DNA of 64,000 nucleotides from positions 1 to 64,000 of the forward strand of contig CBDCFF010000024.1 of the NCBI GenBank assembly GCA_965216225.1, written 5' to 3'. A program made the translations under genes and the position numbers. Numbering within the stretch: the stretch's first letter is position 1; every line of letters starts with the position of its first letter. Shown piece after piece: positions 1 through 8,234 of the stretch. The notes under the pieces are model-generated. The model ran no database searches. It was not told the origin of the DNA and was given only the letters and a program-made list of their open reading frames with translations. Origin of the DNA: 3107 sp965216225. Lineage in GTDB: Bacteria > Pseudomonadota > Alphaproteobacteria > Rhodobacterales > Rhodobacteraceae.

Positions 1-305
1 CGATGTGCTTTGAGATGGGTTGCGTCAATCATGAGAGTGTCGGCGTCCGGGCCAGGGGGGTTGGCCAATTCTTCGAAAATTCGTTCGAAAATACCTTTGC
101 GGGACCAGCGCACAAACCGATTGTAGAGCGTTTTGTGAGGGCCGTATTCGGCAGGCGCATCGCGCCAGCGTAAACCGTTGCGAATAATGAAAATAATACC
201 ACTCAACACACGACGGTCATCGACCCGGGGCTTGCCATGGGGCTTGGGAAAGAAGGGCTCAAGGCGCGCTGTTTGTGCCTCCGTCAGCCAGAAAAGATCG
301 CTCAT
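1..305 (-). CDS. IS5-family transposase orfA (alpha), N-terminal part
   Basis: The reading frame starts at the ATG at 305 on the minus strand and runs off the window start. It begins MSDLFWLTEAQTARLEPFFP, as in the copies at 44 kb and 56 kb, and includes the N-terminal DUF4096-like domain (RNGLRWRDAP, YGPHKTLYNRFVRW) and the first catalytic Asp region (MIDATHLKAH). Whether the part outside the window is intact cannot be told. Confidence 0.85.
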   Translation of the reverse strand, partial: MSDLFWLTEAQTARLEPFFPKPHGKPRVDDRRVLSGIIFIIRNGLRWRDAPAEYGPHKTLYNRFVRWSRKGIFERIFEELANPPGPDADTLMIDATHLKAH

Positions 306-370
306 GTCACTACTCCGTTTTGCAGAACACTGATTCACACGTTCAAAACAAAGTCAATGGGTCCTGAGCC
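1..370 (-). mobile_element. IS5-family (IS427-type) element, lineage alpha, cut by window edge
   Basis: The right end of an IS5-like element matches the full copies at 44034-44866 and 56075-56907. It ends with GGGTCCTGAGCC followed by TA at 371-372. TA is the usual target dinucleotide of the IS427 group. The rest of the element lies outside the window. Confidence 0.85.
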
Positions 371-372
371 TA

Positions 373-1225
373 GGGCCTGTTGAGATTCATCGTGAGTTGA
401 TGATAGCCGCGGCCAGATAGATCATGGAGGAGAAGCTCTGATCTGTTTTGCAGGCCCGCAACGCAATACGCTTGAATTCCTTGAGTTTCTGGAAGTAATT
501 TTCGATCAGGTGTCGCCATTTGTAGCAGTGTTCGTCAAATTCCGGCGGAAACTTCCGGTTCGATCTGGGCGGAATGACTGGCACAATCCCCGACTTGTCC
601 AGATTTTCGCGCAACCAGTCGGCATCAAACGCCCGGTCCGCGAGGAGCATCTCGCACGAAACACCCTCGATCAACTCGGATGTTTCGCTCAAATCGTGGG
701 CTTGCCCAGGCATCGGGCGGAAGGAGACAAGATTGCCAAGCGCATCTGTCAGAGCCAGGATTTTGGTGGTAATTCCAGAAAAAGAGTACTGTGAGAGCGC
801 CCTGTAGCCTGGCTTTGAGCCCCCCTTTTGCGCCCTGCCCGTGGCGGTGGACCTTCACGATTGTGCCGTCAATCATGACATATTCCATGTCAGGGTCATT
901 TGAGACAGCGTCAAATATCCGTTTGAAAACATCGGCTCTTACCCAATGGCGGAAACGTTTGTAAACGGTGTTCCAATTGCCAAAGCCGGACGGAAGATCA
1001 CGCCAGGGCACCCCGGTTCGAGCGATCCACAATACGGCTTCCAGAAAAAGACGGCTGTCACCGCCAGTGCGACCGGGATCGCGTTTCTTGCCAAAACAAT
1101 GCGGTTCCATCAAAGCCCATTGCGCGTCATTGATAACAAAACGCTCGCTCAACATTTCATTCTCCCTTTTGGAAAGAATGAATCAGATGTCAGCGAAAAT
1201 GAAAACCCTGAATCTCAACAGGCCC
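373..1225 (-). mobile_element. IS5-family (IS427-type) element, lineage beta, complete
   Basis: An 853-bp element has perfect 17-bp terminal inverted repeats, GGGCCTGTTGAGATTCA at the left and its complement at the right. It is flanked by a TA duplication at 371-372 and 1226-1227. It landed directly against the end of the alpha element, so two unrelated IS5-family elements are joined by only the target dinucleotide. No second copy was noticed in the window. Confidence 0.9.
387..1155 (-). CDS. IS5-family transposase (beta), two frames joined by a likely programmed frameshift
   Basis: The first frame runs from the ATG at 1155 (MLSERFVINDAQWALMEPHC) through MIDGTIVKVHRHGQGAKGG. The second frame carries PMPGQAHDLSETSELI, LLADRAFDADWLRE and HCYKWRHLIENYFQKLKEFKRIALR and stops at 387. 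The frames meet at AAAAGGGGGG (minus strand, plus positions 820-829), the kind of slippery run used by IS427-group elements to make an OrfAB fusion. All three acidic regions of the DDE core are visible across the two frames, and inverted repeats and TA duplication are perfect, so the element may be active. Confidence 0.85.
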
Positions 1226-1227
1226 TA

Positions 1228-1551
1228 GTCACTGGGAGCGTTGGCTACATTTATCAGGGACGCGCCAATACCGGGGGGCAGCGTGGGGTCGCCGATGATA
1301 TGATGAAAGCGCATTGCCAGAAACTTGGGTTTAGCCAAGCACTGATAATAGATCGCGCAGTCGTCACGATTGGCCAACTCAACCTTTACGGCCATACGCT
1401 GGCCAACCAGAATCAAGAAATCCTGTTTCGGTGTGGCGGGTGATGGAACGTAAGACCTTCGGACCATTGGCCCGGCGATTCGCTTTCGCCACGCCTGCAA
1501 TCCTGTGCATTGGCCATGTATCGCCGAAAGCTGGAAAGCTGTCGATTCCAC
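1228..1551 (-). pseudogene. Hypothetical protein fragment next to the IS5 beta element
   Basis: An open frame on the minus strand ends with a TAG made by the TA duplication at the IS junction, so any natural C-terminus has been cut off. The C-terminal half (KQDFLILVGQRMAVKVELAN, then CLAKPKFLAMRFHHIIGD) looks more protein-like than the N-terminal half. The family is not recognised and it may be chance. The rest of 1552-1724 holds the operator described below and the sucC leader. Confidence 0.25.
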
Positions 1552-1582
1552 CCGTTACGTCCCGGACCCGCTGAAACAATTC

Positions 1583-1619
1583 TTTTGTGATCACACATTT
1601 CCAGCGCGTGATCACAAAA
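1583..1619. promoter_or_regulatory. Paired GTGATCAC operator upstream of sucC
   Basis: TTTTGTGATCAC (1583-1594) and its exact complement GTGATCACAAAA (1608-1619) form a perfect 12-bp inverted repeat with a 13-base spacer. Each arm is itself built on the palindrome GTGATCAC, so this could hold two dimers about two helical turns apart (centres 22 bp). It lies 106-142 bases before the sucC start. The same 11-mer precedes the GntR gene at 12153-12163, which suggests that regulator binds here. Confidence 0.65.
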
Positions 1620-1724
1620 TGGGCAAATTCCGCCCGAATCGCCTCCCCTCGCCAGAAAATGCTTTCCCCATCGGGCGCAACGGGTCTTAACTGACTTGGA
1701 ATTGCAGCAGGATGGGACAGTTTC

Positions 1725-2918
1725 ATGAACATTCATGAATATCAGGCAAAGGCGTTGCTCCGCGATTATGGTGCCCCTGTATCCGATGGCCGCGTCGTTC
1801 TGCGGGCCGAGGATGCCAAGACGGCGGCAGGCGAACTTGACGGGCCACTCTGGGTGGTGAAGGCACAGATTCACGCCGGTGGCCGCGGCAAGGGCAGGTT
1901 CAGAGAAGCCGACGCCGGAGAGGCAGGCGGCGTCCGCGTCACCAGATCAGTGGAAGAGGCCGGACTGCAAGCCAAGCGGATGCTGGGGCGGACCCTTGTC
2001 ACCAGGCAGACCGGCGCGGCGGGCAAGCAGGTCAACCGCGTCTATATCGAAGACGGCTCCGGCATCCACTCGGAAATGTATCTGGCCCTTCTTGTTGATC
2101 GCGGCTCTTCCCGCATCGCTTTCGTCTGCTCGACCGAAGGCGGCATGGACATCGAGGAGGTGGCCGAAAAGACGCCGGGCAGGATCCTGTCCTTCGCCGT
2201 CGATCCGGCCACCGGATATCAGCCCTATCACGGTCGCCGCATCGCCTTCATGCTCGGCCTCGAAGGCGCGCAGGTCAAACAGTGCGTGAAACTGATGGGC
2301 CAACTCTACAGGGCCTTCGTCGAGAAGGACATGGAAATGCTGGAGATCAACCCGCTGATCATCGCCGATACCGGCGATCTGAAATGCCTCGACGCCAAGA
2401 TCGGCTTTGACGGCAACGCGGTCTATCGCCATGCGGATATTGCCGCCCTGCGCGACGAAACGGAGGAAGACCCGAAGGAACTCGCGGCCTCCAAATACGA
2501 TCTGAATTATATCGCGCTGGATGGGGAAATCGGCTGCATGGTGAACGGCGCGGGCCTTGCCATGGCGACGATGGACATCATCAAGCTCTACGGTTCGGAA
2601 CCCGCCAACTTCCTTGACGTGGGCGGCGGCGCGACGAAGGAGAAGGTGACAGAGGCGTTCAAGATCATCACCTCCGACCCGAATGTCAAGGGCATCCTCG
2701 TGAACATCTTCGGCGGCATCATGCGCTGCGACGTGATTGCGGAGGGCGTCGTGGCGGCGGTCAGGGAGGTGGGCCTTGCCGTCCCCCTCGTCGTGCGGCT
2801 GGAAGGCACCAATGTGGAGAAAGGCAAGGAGATCATCAACAATTCCGGCGTCGGCGTCATCGCCGCCGACAACCTGAAGGACGGGGCCGAGAAGATCGTC
2901 AAGGCGGTGAAGGGATGA
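1725..2918 (+). CDS. sucC: Succinyl-CoA ligase (ADP-forming) beta subunit
   Basis: This is the beta subunit of succinyl-CoA synthetase, which makes ATP or GTP from succinyl-CoA in the TCA cycle. The 397-aa length is normal. It begins MNIHEYQAKALLRDYGAPVS, carries the ATP-grasp glycine loop AQIHAGGRGK near residue 50, and ends with the ligase domain (FLDVGGGATKEKV, GIMRCDVIAEGVV) that forms the interface with SucD. It is first in the suc cluster, below a paired operator. SucD normally follows directly; here a methyltransferase-HNH gene is between them, starting 21-30 bases after this stop. Confidence 0.97.
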   Translation: MNIHEYQAKALLRDYGAPVSDGRVVLRAEDAKTAAGELDGPLWVVKAQIHAGGRGKGRFREADAGEAGGVRVTRSVEEAGLQAKRMLGRTLVTRQTGAAGKQVNRVYIEDGSGIHSEMYLALLVDRGSSRIAFVCSTEGGMDIEEVAEKTPGRILSFAVDPATGYQPYHGRRIAFMLGLEGAQVKQCVKLMGQLYRAFVEKDMEMLEINPLIIADTGDLKCLDAKIGFDGNAVYRHADIAALRDETEEDPKELAASKYDLNYIALDGEIGCMVNGAGLAMATMDIIKLYGSEPANFLDVGGGATKEKVTEAFKIITSDPNVKGILVNIFGGIMRCDVIAEGVVAAVREVGLAVPLVVRLEGTNVEKGKEIINNSGVGVIAADNLKDGAEKIVKAVKG

Positions 2919-2938
2919 GGCAGTGAGGGGGTGAAAGG

Positions 2939-4237
2939 GTGAGCGACATGCCCAACACGCTGTTTACCGGGGACAACCTTGACATTCTGCCGGGTCTTGA
3001 AAGCGAACTCGCGGACCTGATCTATCTGGACCCGCCTTTCAATTCCAAACGCCTCTACAGCGCCCCCGTCGGCAGCAGGGCGGCCGGGGCGGGCTTCAGG
3101 GACATGTGGTCATGGCAGGATGTCGATGCAGAGCGCCTTGAAATGCTGACGCAAGCCTGTCCCGCGCTTGTCACCTTCATGGCGCAGCGTTTTATCGAAT
3201 TGCATCGGATATTGAAGCCCACCGGCACGATTTATCTGCACTGCGATCCGACAGCGAGTCATTACCTCAAGTGTCTGATGGACTCGATCTTCGGGGCTGG
3301 CAATGCGCGAAACGAAATCGTCTGGCACTACGACGGCCCACAAAGCCCCGGAAGAAAAGACTTTGCGACAAAACACGATGTCATCTTACGCTACTCCAAA
3401 TCGCCGAATATTTATGTTGACCCCGACTGCATGTATCATCTGACGCCGGTCGCGGAACCGGAGTTGTCTGCAAGATACCGCAAAGACGGCAAGGGGCGCT
3501 GGTATTATGACCTGCCCAGGGGCGACTATACCGATGAGAGCATAAAGCGGCTTGACAGCGAAGGCCGCATCCGTCGGACGAAAAACGGCAAACCAAGGAT
3601 AAAGTATTTCCTGGAAATGACGCCGGAAGGCCCCGCCCGCAGAAAGAAGCTGCACGATGTCTGGAACGACATCCCGTCCCTGGGGCAAACCGGAAGTTCC
3701 GGAGAGAATACCGGCTATCCAACCCAAAAACCACTCAAGCTGCTTCACCGCATTCTCAGGGCTTCCAGCAAGGAGGGCGACACGGTTCTCGACCCGTTTT
3801 GTGGATGCGCGACAACCTGTGTCGCCGCTCAGCAACTGGGACGGAAATGGATCGGCATAGACACTGAGGAAAAGGCGGCCGAACTGGTGATGGAACGCCT
3901 TGGCGGCGATGCCGGGTTGTTCAGGGATTTTGTACATCGCCGGGATATTCCGGTGAGGACAGATGTCGCCGAAGTAAAACCGACCCCGGCGATCAAGGAA
4001 GAACTGTTCGCGGATCAGGAAGGCAAATGCAACGGATGCCTGACGGAAATGCGCATTGTCGATCTGGAAATCGACCATATCGTACCGAGTTTCAGAGGCG
4101 GAGGCAACTATTATGAGAATTACCAGTTGCTTTGTGCAAACTGCAATCGGATCAAGGGAAACCGCCCGATGGAATATTTGCGCGTCAAAATCAAGAGGCG
4201 CCGCGAACTTCCGGGCTCGCTGACTTTCGGAGAATAA
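2939..4237 (+). CDS. DNA methyltransferase (N4/N6 class) fused to a C-terminal HNH nuclease domain
   Basis: The protein is 432 aa from the GTG at 2939, or 429 aa from the ATG at 2948; both have purine-rich leaders. Catalytic motif IV (DPPF, residues 31-34) comes before the target-recognition stretch, and the AdoMet motif (DPFCGCATT, from 285, after YPTQKP at 260-265) comes late. This is the beta-class order of the N6_N4_Mtase family. Residues 364-406 form an HNH/treble-clef fold: CNGC, DH at 379-380, N394, CANCN and K406. A single chain could therefore modify and cut DNA. The gene lies inside the TCA operon, 4 bases before sucD, and has visibly more A/T-rich stretches than sucC and sucD, which suggests transfer. 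The target site, and whether the HNH part cuts, cannot be read from sequence. Confidence 0.9.
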   Translation: MSDMPNTLFTGDNLDILPGLESELADLIYLDPPFNSKRLYSAPVGSRAAGAGFRDMWSWQDVDAERLEMLTQACPALVTFMAQRFIELHRILKPTGTIYLHCDPTASHYLKCLMDSIFGAGNARNEIVWHYDGPQSPGRKDFATKHDVILRYSKSPNIYVDPDCMYHLTPVAEPELSARYRKDGKGRWYYDLPRGDYTDESIKRLDSEGRIRRTKNGKPRIKYFLEMTPEGPARRKKLHDVWNDIPSLGQTGSSGENTGYPTQKPLKLLHRILRASSKEGDTVLDPFCGCATTCVAAQQLGRKWIGIDTEEKAAELVMERLGGDAGLFRDFVHRRDIPVRTDVAEVKPTPAIKEELFADQEGKCNGCLTEMRIVDLEIDHIVPSFRGGGNYYENYQLLCANCNRIKGNRPMEYLRVKIKRRRELPGSLTFGE

Positions 4238-4241
4238 CAAA

Positions 4242-5123
4242 ATGGCAGTCCTCATCGACGAAAACACCAAGGTCATCTGTCAGGGCTTCACCGGCTCGCA
4301 GGGCACCTTTCACTCTGAACAGGCCATCGCCTATGGCACGAACATGGTCGGCGGCGTGACGCCGGGCAAGGGCGGGCAGACGCATCTGGACCTGCCGGTC
4401 TTCAATTCGGTACACGAAGCTGCGGCGAAAACCGGGGTCAATGCGTCTGTCATCTATGTTCCCCCGCCCTTCGCCGCGGATTCGATCCTGGAGGCCATCG
4501 ACGCGGAAATCCCGCTGGTCGTGGCAATCACCGAGGGCATTCCGGTTCTCGACATGATGCGGGTGAAACGGGCGCTGGAGACCTGCTCCACCACGCTGGT
4601 CGGCCCCAACTGCCCCGGTGTCATCACGCCGGACGCCTGCAAGATCGGCATCATGCCGGGCCATATCCACAAGCGCGGTTCCGTCGGCGTTGTTAGCCGC
4701 TCCGGCACGCTCACTTATGAGGCCGTGAAACAGACCACCGATGTGGGGCTGGGTCAATCCACCTGCGTGGGCATCGGCGGCGACCCGATCAAGGGGACGG
4801 AACATATCGACGTGCTGGAATGGTTTCTGGCCGATGACGAGACGCAGGCGATCATCATGATCGGCGAGATCGGCGGTTCGGCAGAGGAAGACGCCGCAGA
4901 GTTTCTTGCCTCGGAGAAGAAGAAGGGCCGCTGGAAACCCACTGCGGGCTTCATCGCCGGGCGCACCGCGCCGCCGGGCCGCCGCATGGGCCACGCGGGG
5001 GCCATCGTCGCGGGCGGCAAGGGCGGTGCCGAGGACAAGATAGAGGCCATGCGCGCGGCGGGCATCGTGGTGGCGGAATCCCCCGCCGGCCTGGGCGCGG
5101 CGGTGCTGGAGGCGATCGGGTGA
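4242..5123 (+). CDS. sucD: Succinyl-CoA ligase alpha subunit
   Basis: The alpha subunit of succinyl-CoA synthetase (293 aa, normal length) begins MAVLIDENTKVICQGFTGSQ. The CoA-binding Rossmann region is followed by VGPNCPGVI and the ligase domain. The histidine phosphorylated during catalysis is His251 in RMGHAGAIVAGG. The start lies only 4 bases after the methyltransferase-HNH stop, so translation is probably coupled to that gene rather than to sucC. A 147-base gap follows before sucA with no recognisable gene. Confidence 0.97.
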   Translation: MAVLIDENTKVICQGFTGSQGTFHSEQAIAYGTNMVGGVTPGKGGQTHLDLPVFNSVHEAAAKTGVNASVIYVPPPFAADSILEAIDAEIPLVVAITEGIPVLDMMRVKRALETCSTTLVGPNCPGVITPDACKIGIMPGHIHKRGSVGVVSRSGTLTYEAVKQTTDVGLGQSTCVGIGGDPIKGTEHIDVLEWFLADDETQAIIMIGEIGGSAEEDAAEFLASEKKKGRWKPTAGFIAGRTAPPGRRMGHAGAIVAGGKGGAEDKIEAMRAAGIVVAESPAGLGAAVLEAIG

Positions 5124-5270
5124 TACGATATGGCGCCGGTATGCCATCGACGCGAATCCATCTTTCCGAAGCAGCCAGACCGGGTTTTCACAACCATGAA
5201 CATCCCCTGATTCCCCGGAAAAGGCACAACCGGCGTTCTCCTGAATTGCATTGGCGCAAGAGGTGACATC

Positions 5271-8231
5271 ATGACCGAACAATCCCCCAACACCCGGTTC
5301 CACGCCTCCAGCTTCATGCAGGGGCACAACGCCGAATACCTCGAACAGCTTCATGCCCGGTTCGCGAATGATCCGGGCGCGGTGGATGCGGCTTGGCAGG
5401 CGTTTTTCCGGCAGATGGGGGATGATGAAGCCTTGGTAAAGCGCGAGGCCGCCGGGCCGTCGTGGGCGCGGGCCGACTGGCCACCGGCGCCGAATGACGA
5501 CCTGACCGCCGCGCTCGATGGCCAGTGGGTGCCGGAAGAAGCGGCAGGCGCGGGCGAAAAGATCAGGGCCAGGGCGGCGGCAAGGGGCGTCGAGGTTTCC
5601 GACGACGCAATCAGACGCGCGGTGCTCGATTCGGTGCGGGCGCTGATGCTGATCCGCGCCTACCGTATCCGCGGCCACCTTGCCGCCGACCTCGACCCTC
5701 TGGGGATGCGCAACCAGACATCCCGGCCCGAGCTTGACCCGAAATCCTACGGTTTTGACGCCGCCGACATGGACCGGCCGATTTTCATCGACAGGGTTCT
5801 GGGGCTCGAAGTCGCCTCCATGCGCCAGATCGTGGAGATCGTGCGCCGCACCTATTGCGGCACCTTCGCCCTGCAATACATGCACATCTCGAACCCCGGG
5901 GAATCCGCCTGGCTCAAGGAACGGATCGAAGGCTATGACAAGGAAATCCGCTTTACGCGCGAGGGCCGCAAGGCGATCCTGAACAAGCTGGTCGAGGCCG
6001 AGGGATTCGAAAAATTCATGCATGTCAAATACATGGGCACCAAACGCTTTGGCCTCGACGGGAGCGAGGCGCTGATCCCCGCGATGGAGCAGATCATCAA
6101 GCGCGGCGGCGCGCTGGGGGTCAGGGACATCATTATCGGGATGCCGCACCGGGGGCGTCTGTCGGTTCTGGCCAATGTGATGAGCAAACCCTATCGCGCG
6201 ATCTTCAACGAATTTCAGGGCGGCAGCTTCAAGCCCGAGGATGTGGATGGCTCCGGCGATGTCAAATATCATCTGGGCACAAGCTCGGACCGCGAATTTG
6301 ACGGCAACAGCGTCCATATCTCGCTGACCGCCAACCCCAGCCACCTGGAGGCGGTGAACCCCGTGGTGCTGGGCAAGGCCCGCGCCAAACAGGATCAGGT
6401 CCATGATGAGGATCGCTCTGCGGTTCTGCCGATCCTGCTGCATGGCGACGCCGCCTTTGCCGGTCAGGGTGTGGTCGCGGAATGTTTCGCGCTGTCGGGG
6501 CTGGTGGGGCACCAGACCGGCGGCACCATGCATATCGTAGTGAACAACCAGATCGGCTTTACCACCGCGCCGCATTTCAGCCGCTCTTCACCCTACCCGA
6601 CCGACATCGCCCTGATGGTCGAGGCGCCGATCTTCCACGTCAACGGCGATGATCCGGAGGCCGTGGTCCACGCCGCGCGCGTCGCCACCGAGTTCCGGCA
6701 GAAATTCCACAAGGACGTGGTGCTGGACATCTTCTGCTACCGCCGCTTCGGTCATAACGAGGGCGATGAACCGATGTTCACCAACCCCCTCATGTACAAG
6801 AAGATCAAGACCCACAAGACGACGCTGCAACTGCATACCGAACGGCTGGTGAAGGACGGGCTGATCCCCGAAGGCGAGATCGGGGATATGAAGGCCACCT
6901 TTCAGGCCTATCTGAACGAAGAGTTCGAGGCCGGGAAAAGCTACAGGCCCAACAAGGCCGACTGGCTGGATGGCCGCTGGTCGCGACTGGAAATAAAGGA
7001 TGAGAATTATCAGCGCGGCAAGACCGCCATCAGCAAGAAGACGTTCAGGGAAATCGGCGCGGCCCTGACCCGCGCGCCCGATGGCTATCCGCTGCACAAG
7101 ACCGTCGCCCGGATGCTGGAGGCAAAGTCCAGAATGATCAAGGGCGGCGCGGGCATCGACTGGGCAACGGGCGAGGCGCTGGCCTTCGGCTCTCTGCTTC
7201 TGGAAGGCTTCCCGGTGCGGCTCTCCGGGCAGGACGCCACGCGCGGCACCTTCAGCCACCGTCATTCCGGCCTCGTCAATCAGGATACGGAAGAGCGATA
7301 TTATCCGCTCAACCACATCCGCGCCGGTCAGCGCCAATACGAAGTGATTGATTCCGCGCTTTCCGAATACGCGGTTCTGGGCTTTGAATACGGTTACTCG
7401 CTGGCCGAACCCAATGCGCTGACGCTTTGGGAAGCGCAGTTTGGCGATTTCTCCAACGGCGCGCAGATCATGTTCGATCAGTTCATCAGTTCGGGCGAAA
7501 GCAAATGGCTGCGCATGTCGGGCCTCACCGTCCTGCTGCCGCACGGTTTCGAGGGGCAAGGGCCGGAACACTCCTCGGCCCGCCTTGAGCGGTTCCTGCA
7601 AATGTGCGGCGGGGACAACTGGATTGTCGCCAACTGCACGACGCCGGCGAACTATTTCCACATCCTGCGCCGTCAGATGCGCCGGACCTTTCGCAAGCCG
7701 CTGATCCTGATGACGCCGAAATCGCTGTTGCGCCACAAGCTCGCGGTTTCCGCGATTGACGATTTCACCGGCGATTCATCGTTCCACCGCATTCTGTGGG
7801 ACGATGCGCAGAAGGGACATTCAGACACCGAACTGGTCGCCGACAGCAGGATCAGGCGCGTGGTCATGTGTTCCGGCAAGGTCTATTTCGACCTGCTGGA
7901 AGAGCGTGACAAACGCGGCATCACCGATGTTTACCTGATGCGGGTCGAACAGTTCTACCCGCATCCGGCCATGAGCCTGATCACCGAACTGGGCCGGTTC
8001 CGGAACGCCGATGTCATCTGGTGCCAGGAAGAGCCCAAGAACCAGGGGGCGTGGTTCTTCATGGAACCCAATATCGAATGGGCTCTGTCGCGCCTCGGGA
8101 ACAACAGGGCAAAACGCCCGGTTTATGCCGGTCGCCCGGCAGCGGCCTCTCCGGCCACCGGCCTCGCCAGCCAGCACAAGGCACAACAGCAAGCCCTCGT
8201 TGACGAGGCGCTGACCATCAAGGGGAAATGA
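5271..8231 (+). CDS. sucA: 2-oxoglutarate dehydrogenase E1 component
   Basis: This thiamine-diphosphate enzyme decarboxylates 2-oxoglutarate and passes the succinyl group to the lipoyl arm of SucB. The 986-aa length is typical. The N-terminus has the E2-binding segment (FMQGHNAEYLEQLHARFAND), the active-site region holds GMPHRGRLSVLANV near residue 290, and the ThDP/Mg site includes YRRFGHNEGDEP near 489. The C-terminal transketolase part includes SGLTVLLPHGFEGQGPEHSS. The start ATG follows GAGGTGACATC. It is read with sucB, whose ATG begins 3 bases after its stop codon. A long open frame antisense to it is a codon-bias shadow. Confidence 0.97.
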   Translation: MTEQSPNTRFHASSFMQGHNAEYLEQLHARFANDPGAVDAAWQAFFRQMGDDEALVKREAAGPSWARADWPPAPNDDLTAALDGQWVPEEAAGAGEKIRARAAARGVEVSDDAIRRAVLDSVRALMLIRAYRIRGHLAADLDPLGMRNQTSRPELDPKSYGFDAADMDRPIFIDRVLGLEVASMRQIVEIVRRTYCGTFALQYMHISNPGESAWLKERIEGYDKEIRFTREGRKAILNKLVEAEGFEKFMHVKYMGTKRFGLDGSEALIPAMEQIIKRGGALGVRDIIIGMPHRGRLSVLANVMSKPYRAIFNEFQGGSFKPEDVDGSGDVKYHLGTSSDREFDGNSVHISLTANPSHLEAVNPVVLGKARAKQDQVHDEDRSAVLPILLHGDAAFAGQGVVAECFALSGLVGHQTGGTMHIVVNNQIGFTTAPHFSRSSPYPTDIALMVEAPIFHVNGDDPEAVVHAARVATEFRQKFHKDVVLDIFCYRRFGHNEGDEPMFTNPLMYKKIKTHKTTLQLHTERLVKDGLIPEGEIGDMKATFQAYLNEEFEAGKSYRPNKADWLDGRWSRLEIKDENYQRGKTAISKKTFREIGAALTRAPDGYPLHKTVARMLEAKSRMIKGGAGIDWATGEALAFGSLLLEGFPVRLSGQDATRGTFSHRHSGLVNQDTEERYYPLNHIRAGQRQYEVIDSALSEYAVLGFEYGYSLAEPNALTLWEAQFGDFSNGAQIMFDQFISSGESKWLRMSGLTVLLPHGFEGQGPEHSSARLERFLQMCGGDNWIVANCTTPANYFHILRRQMRRTFRKPLILMTPKSLLRHKLAVSAIDDFTGDSSFHRILWDDAQKGHSDTELVADSRIRRVVMCSGKVYFDLLEERDKRGITDVYLMRVEQFYPHPAMSLITELGRFRNADVIWCQEEPKNQGAWFFMEPNIEWALSRLGNNRAKRPVYAGRPAAASPATGLASQHKAQQQALVDEALTIKGK

Positions 8232-8234
8232 TCC

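Noticed and set aside
4191..6575. A 794-codon open frame on the minus strand opposite sucD and sucA
   Set aside because: It is antisense to well-supported genes, has low-complexity His/Arg/Gly/Asp composition and follows from high GC at third codon positions.
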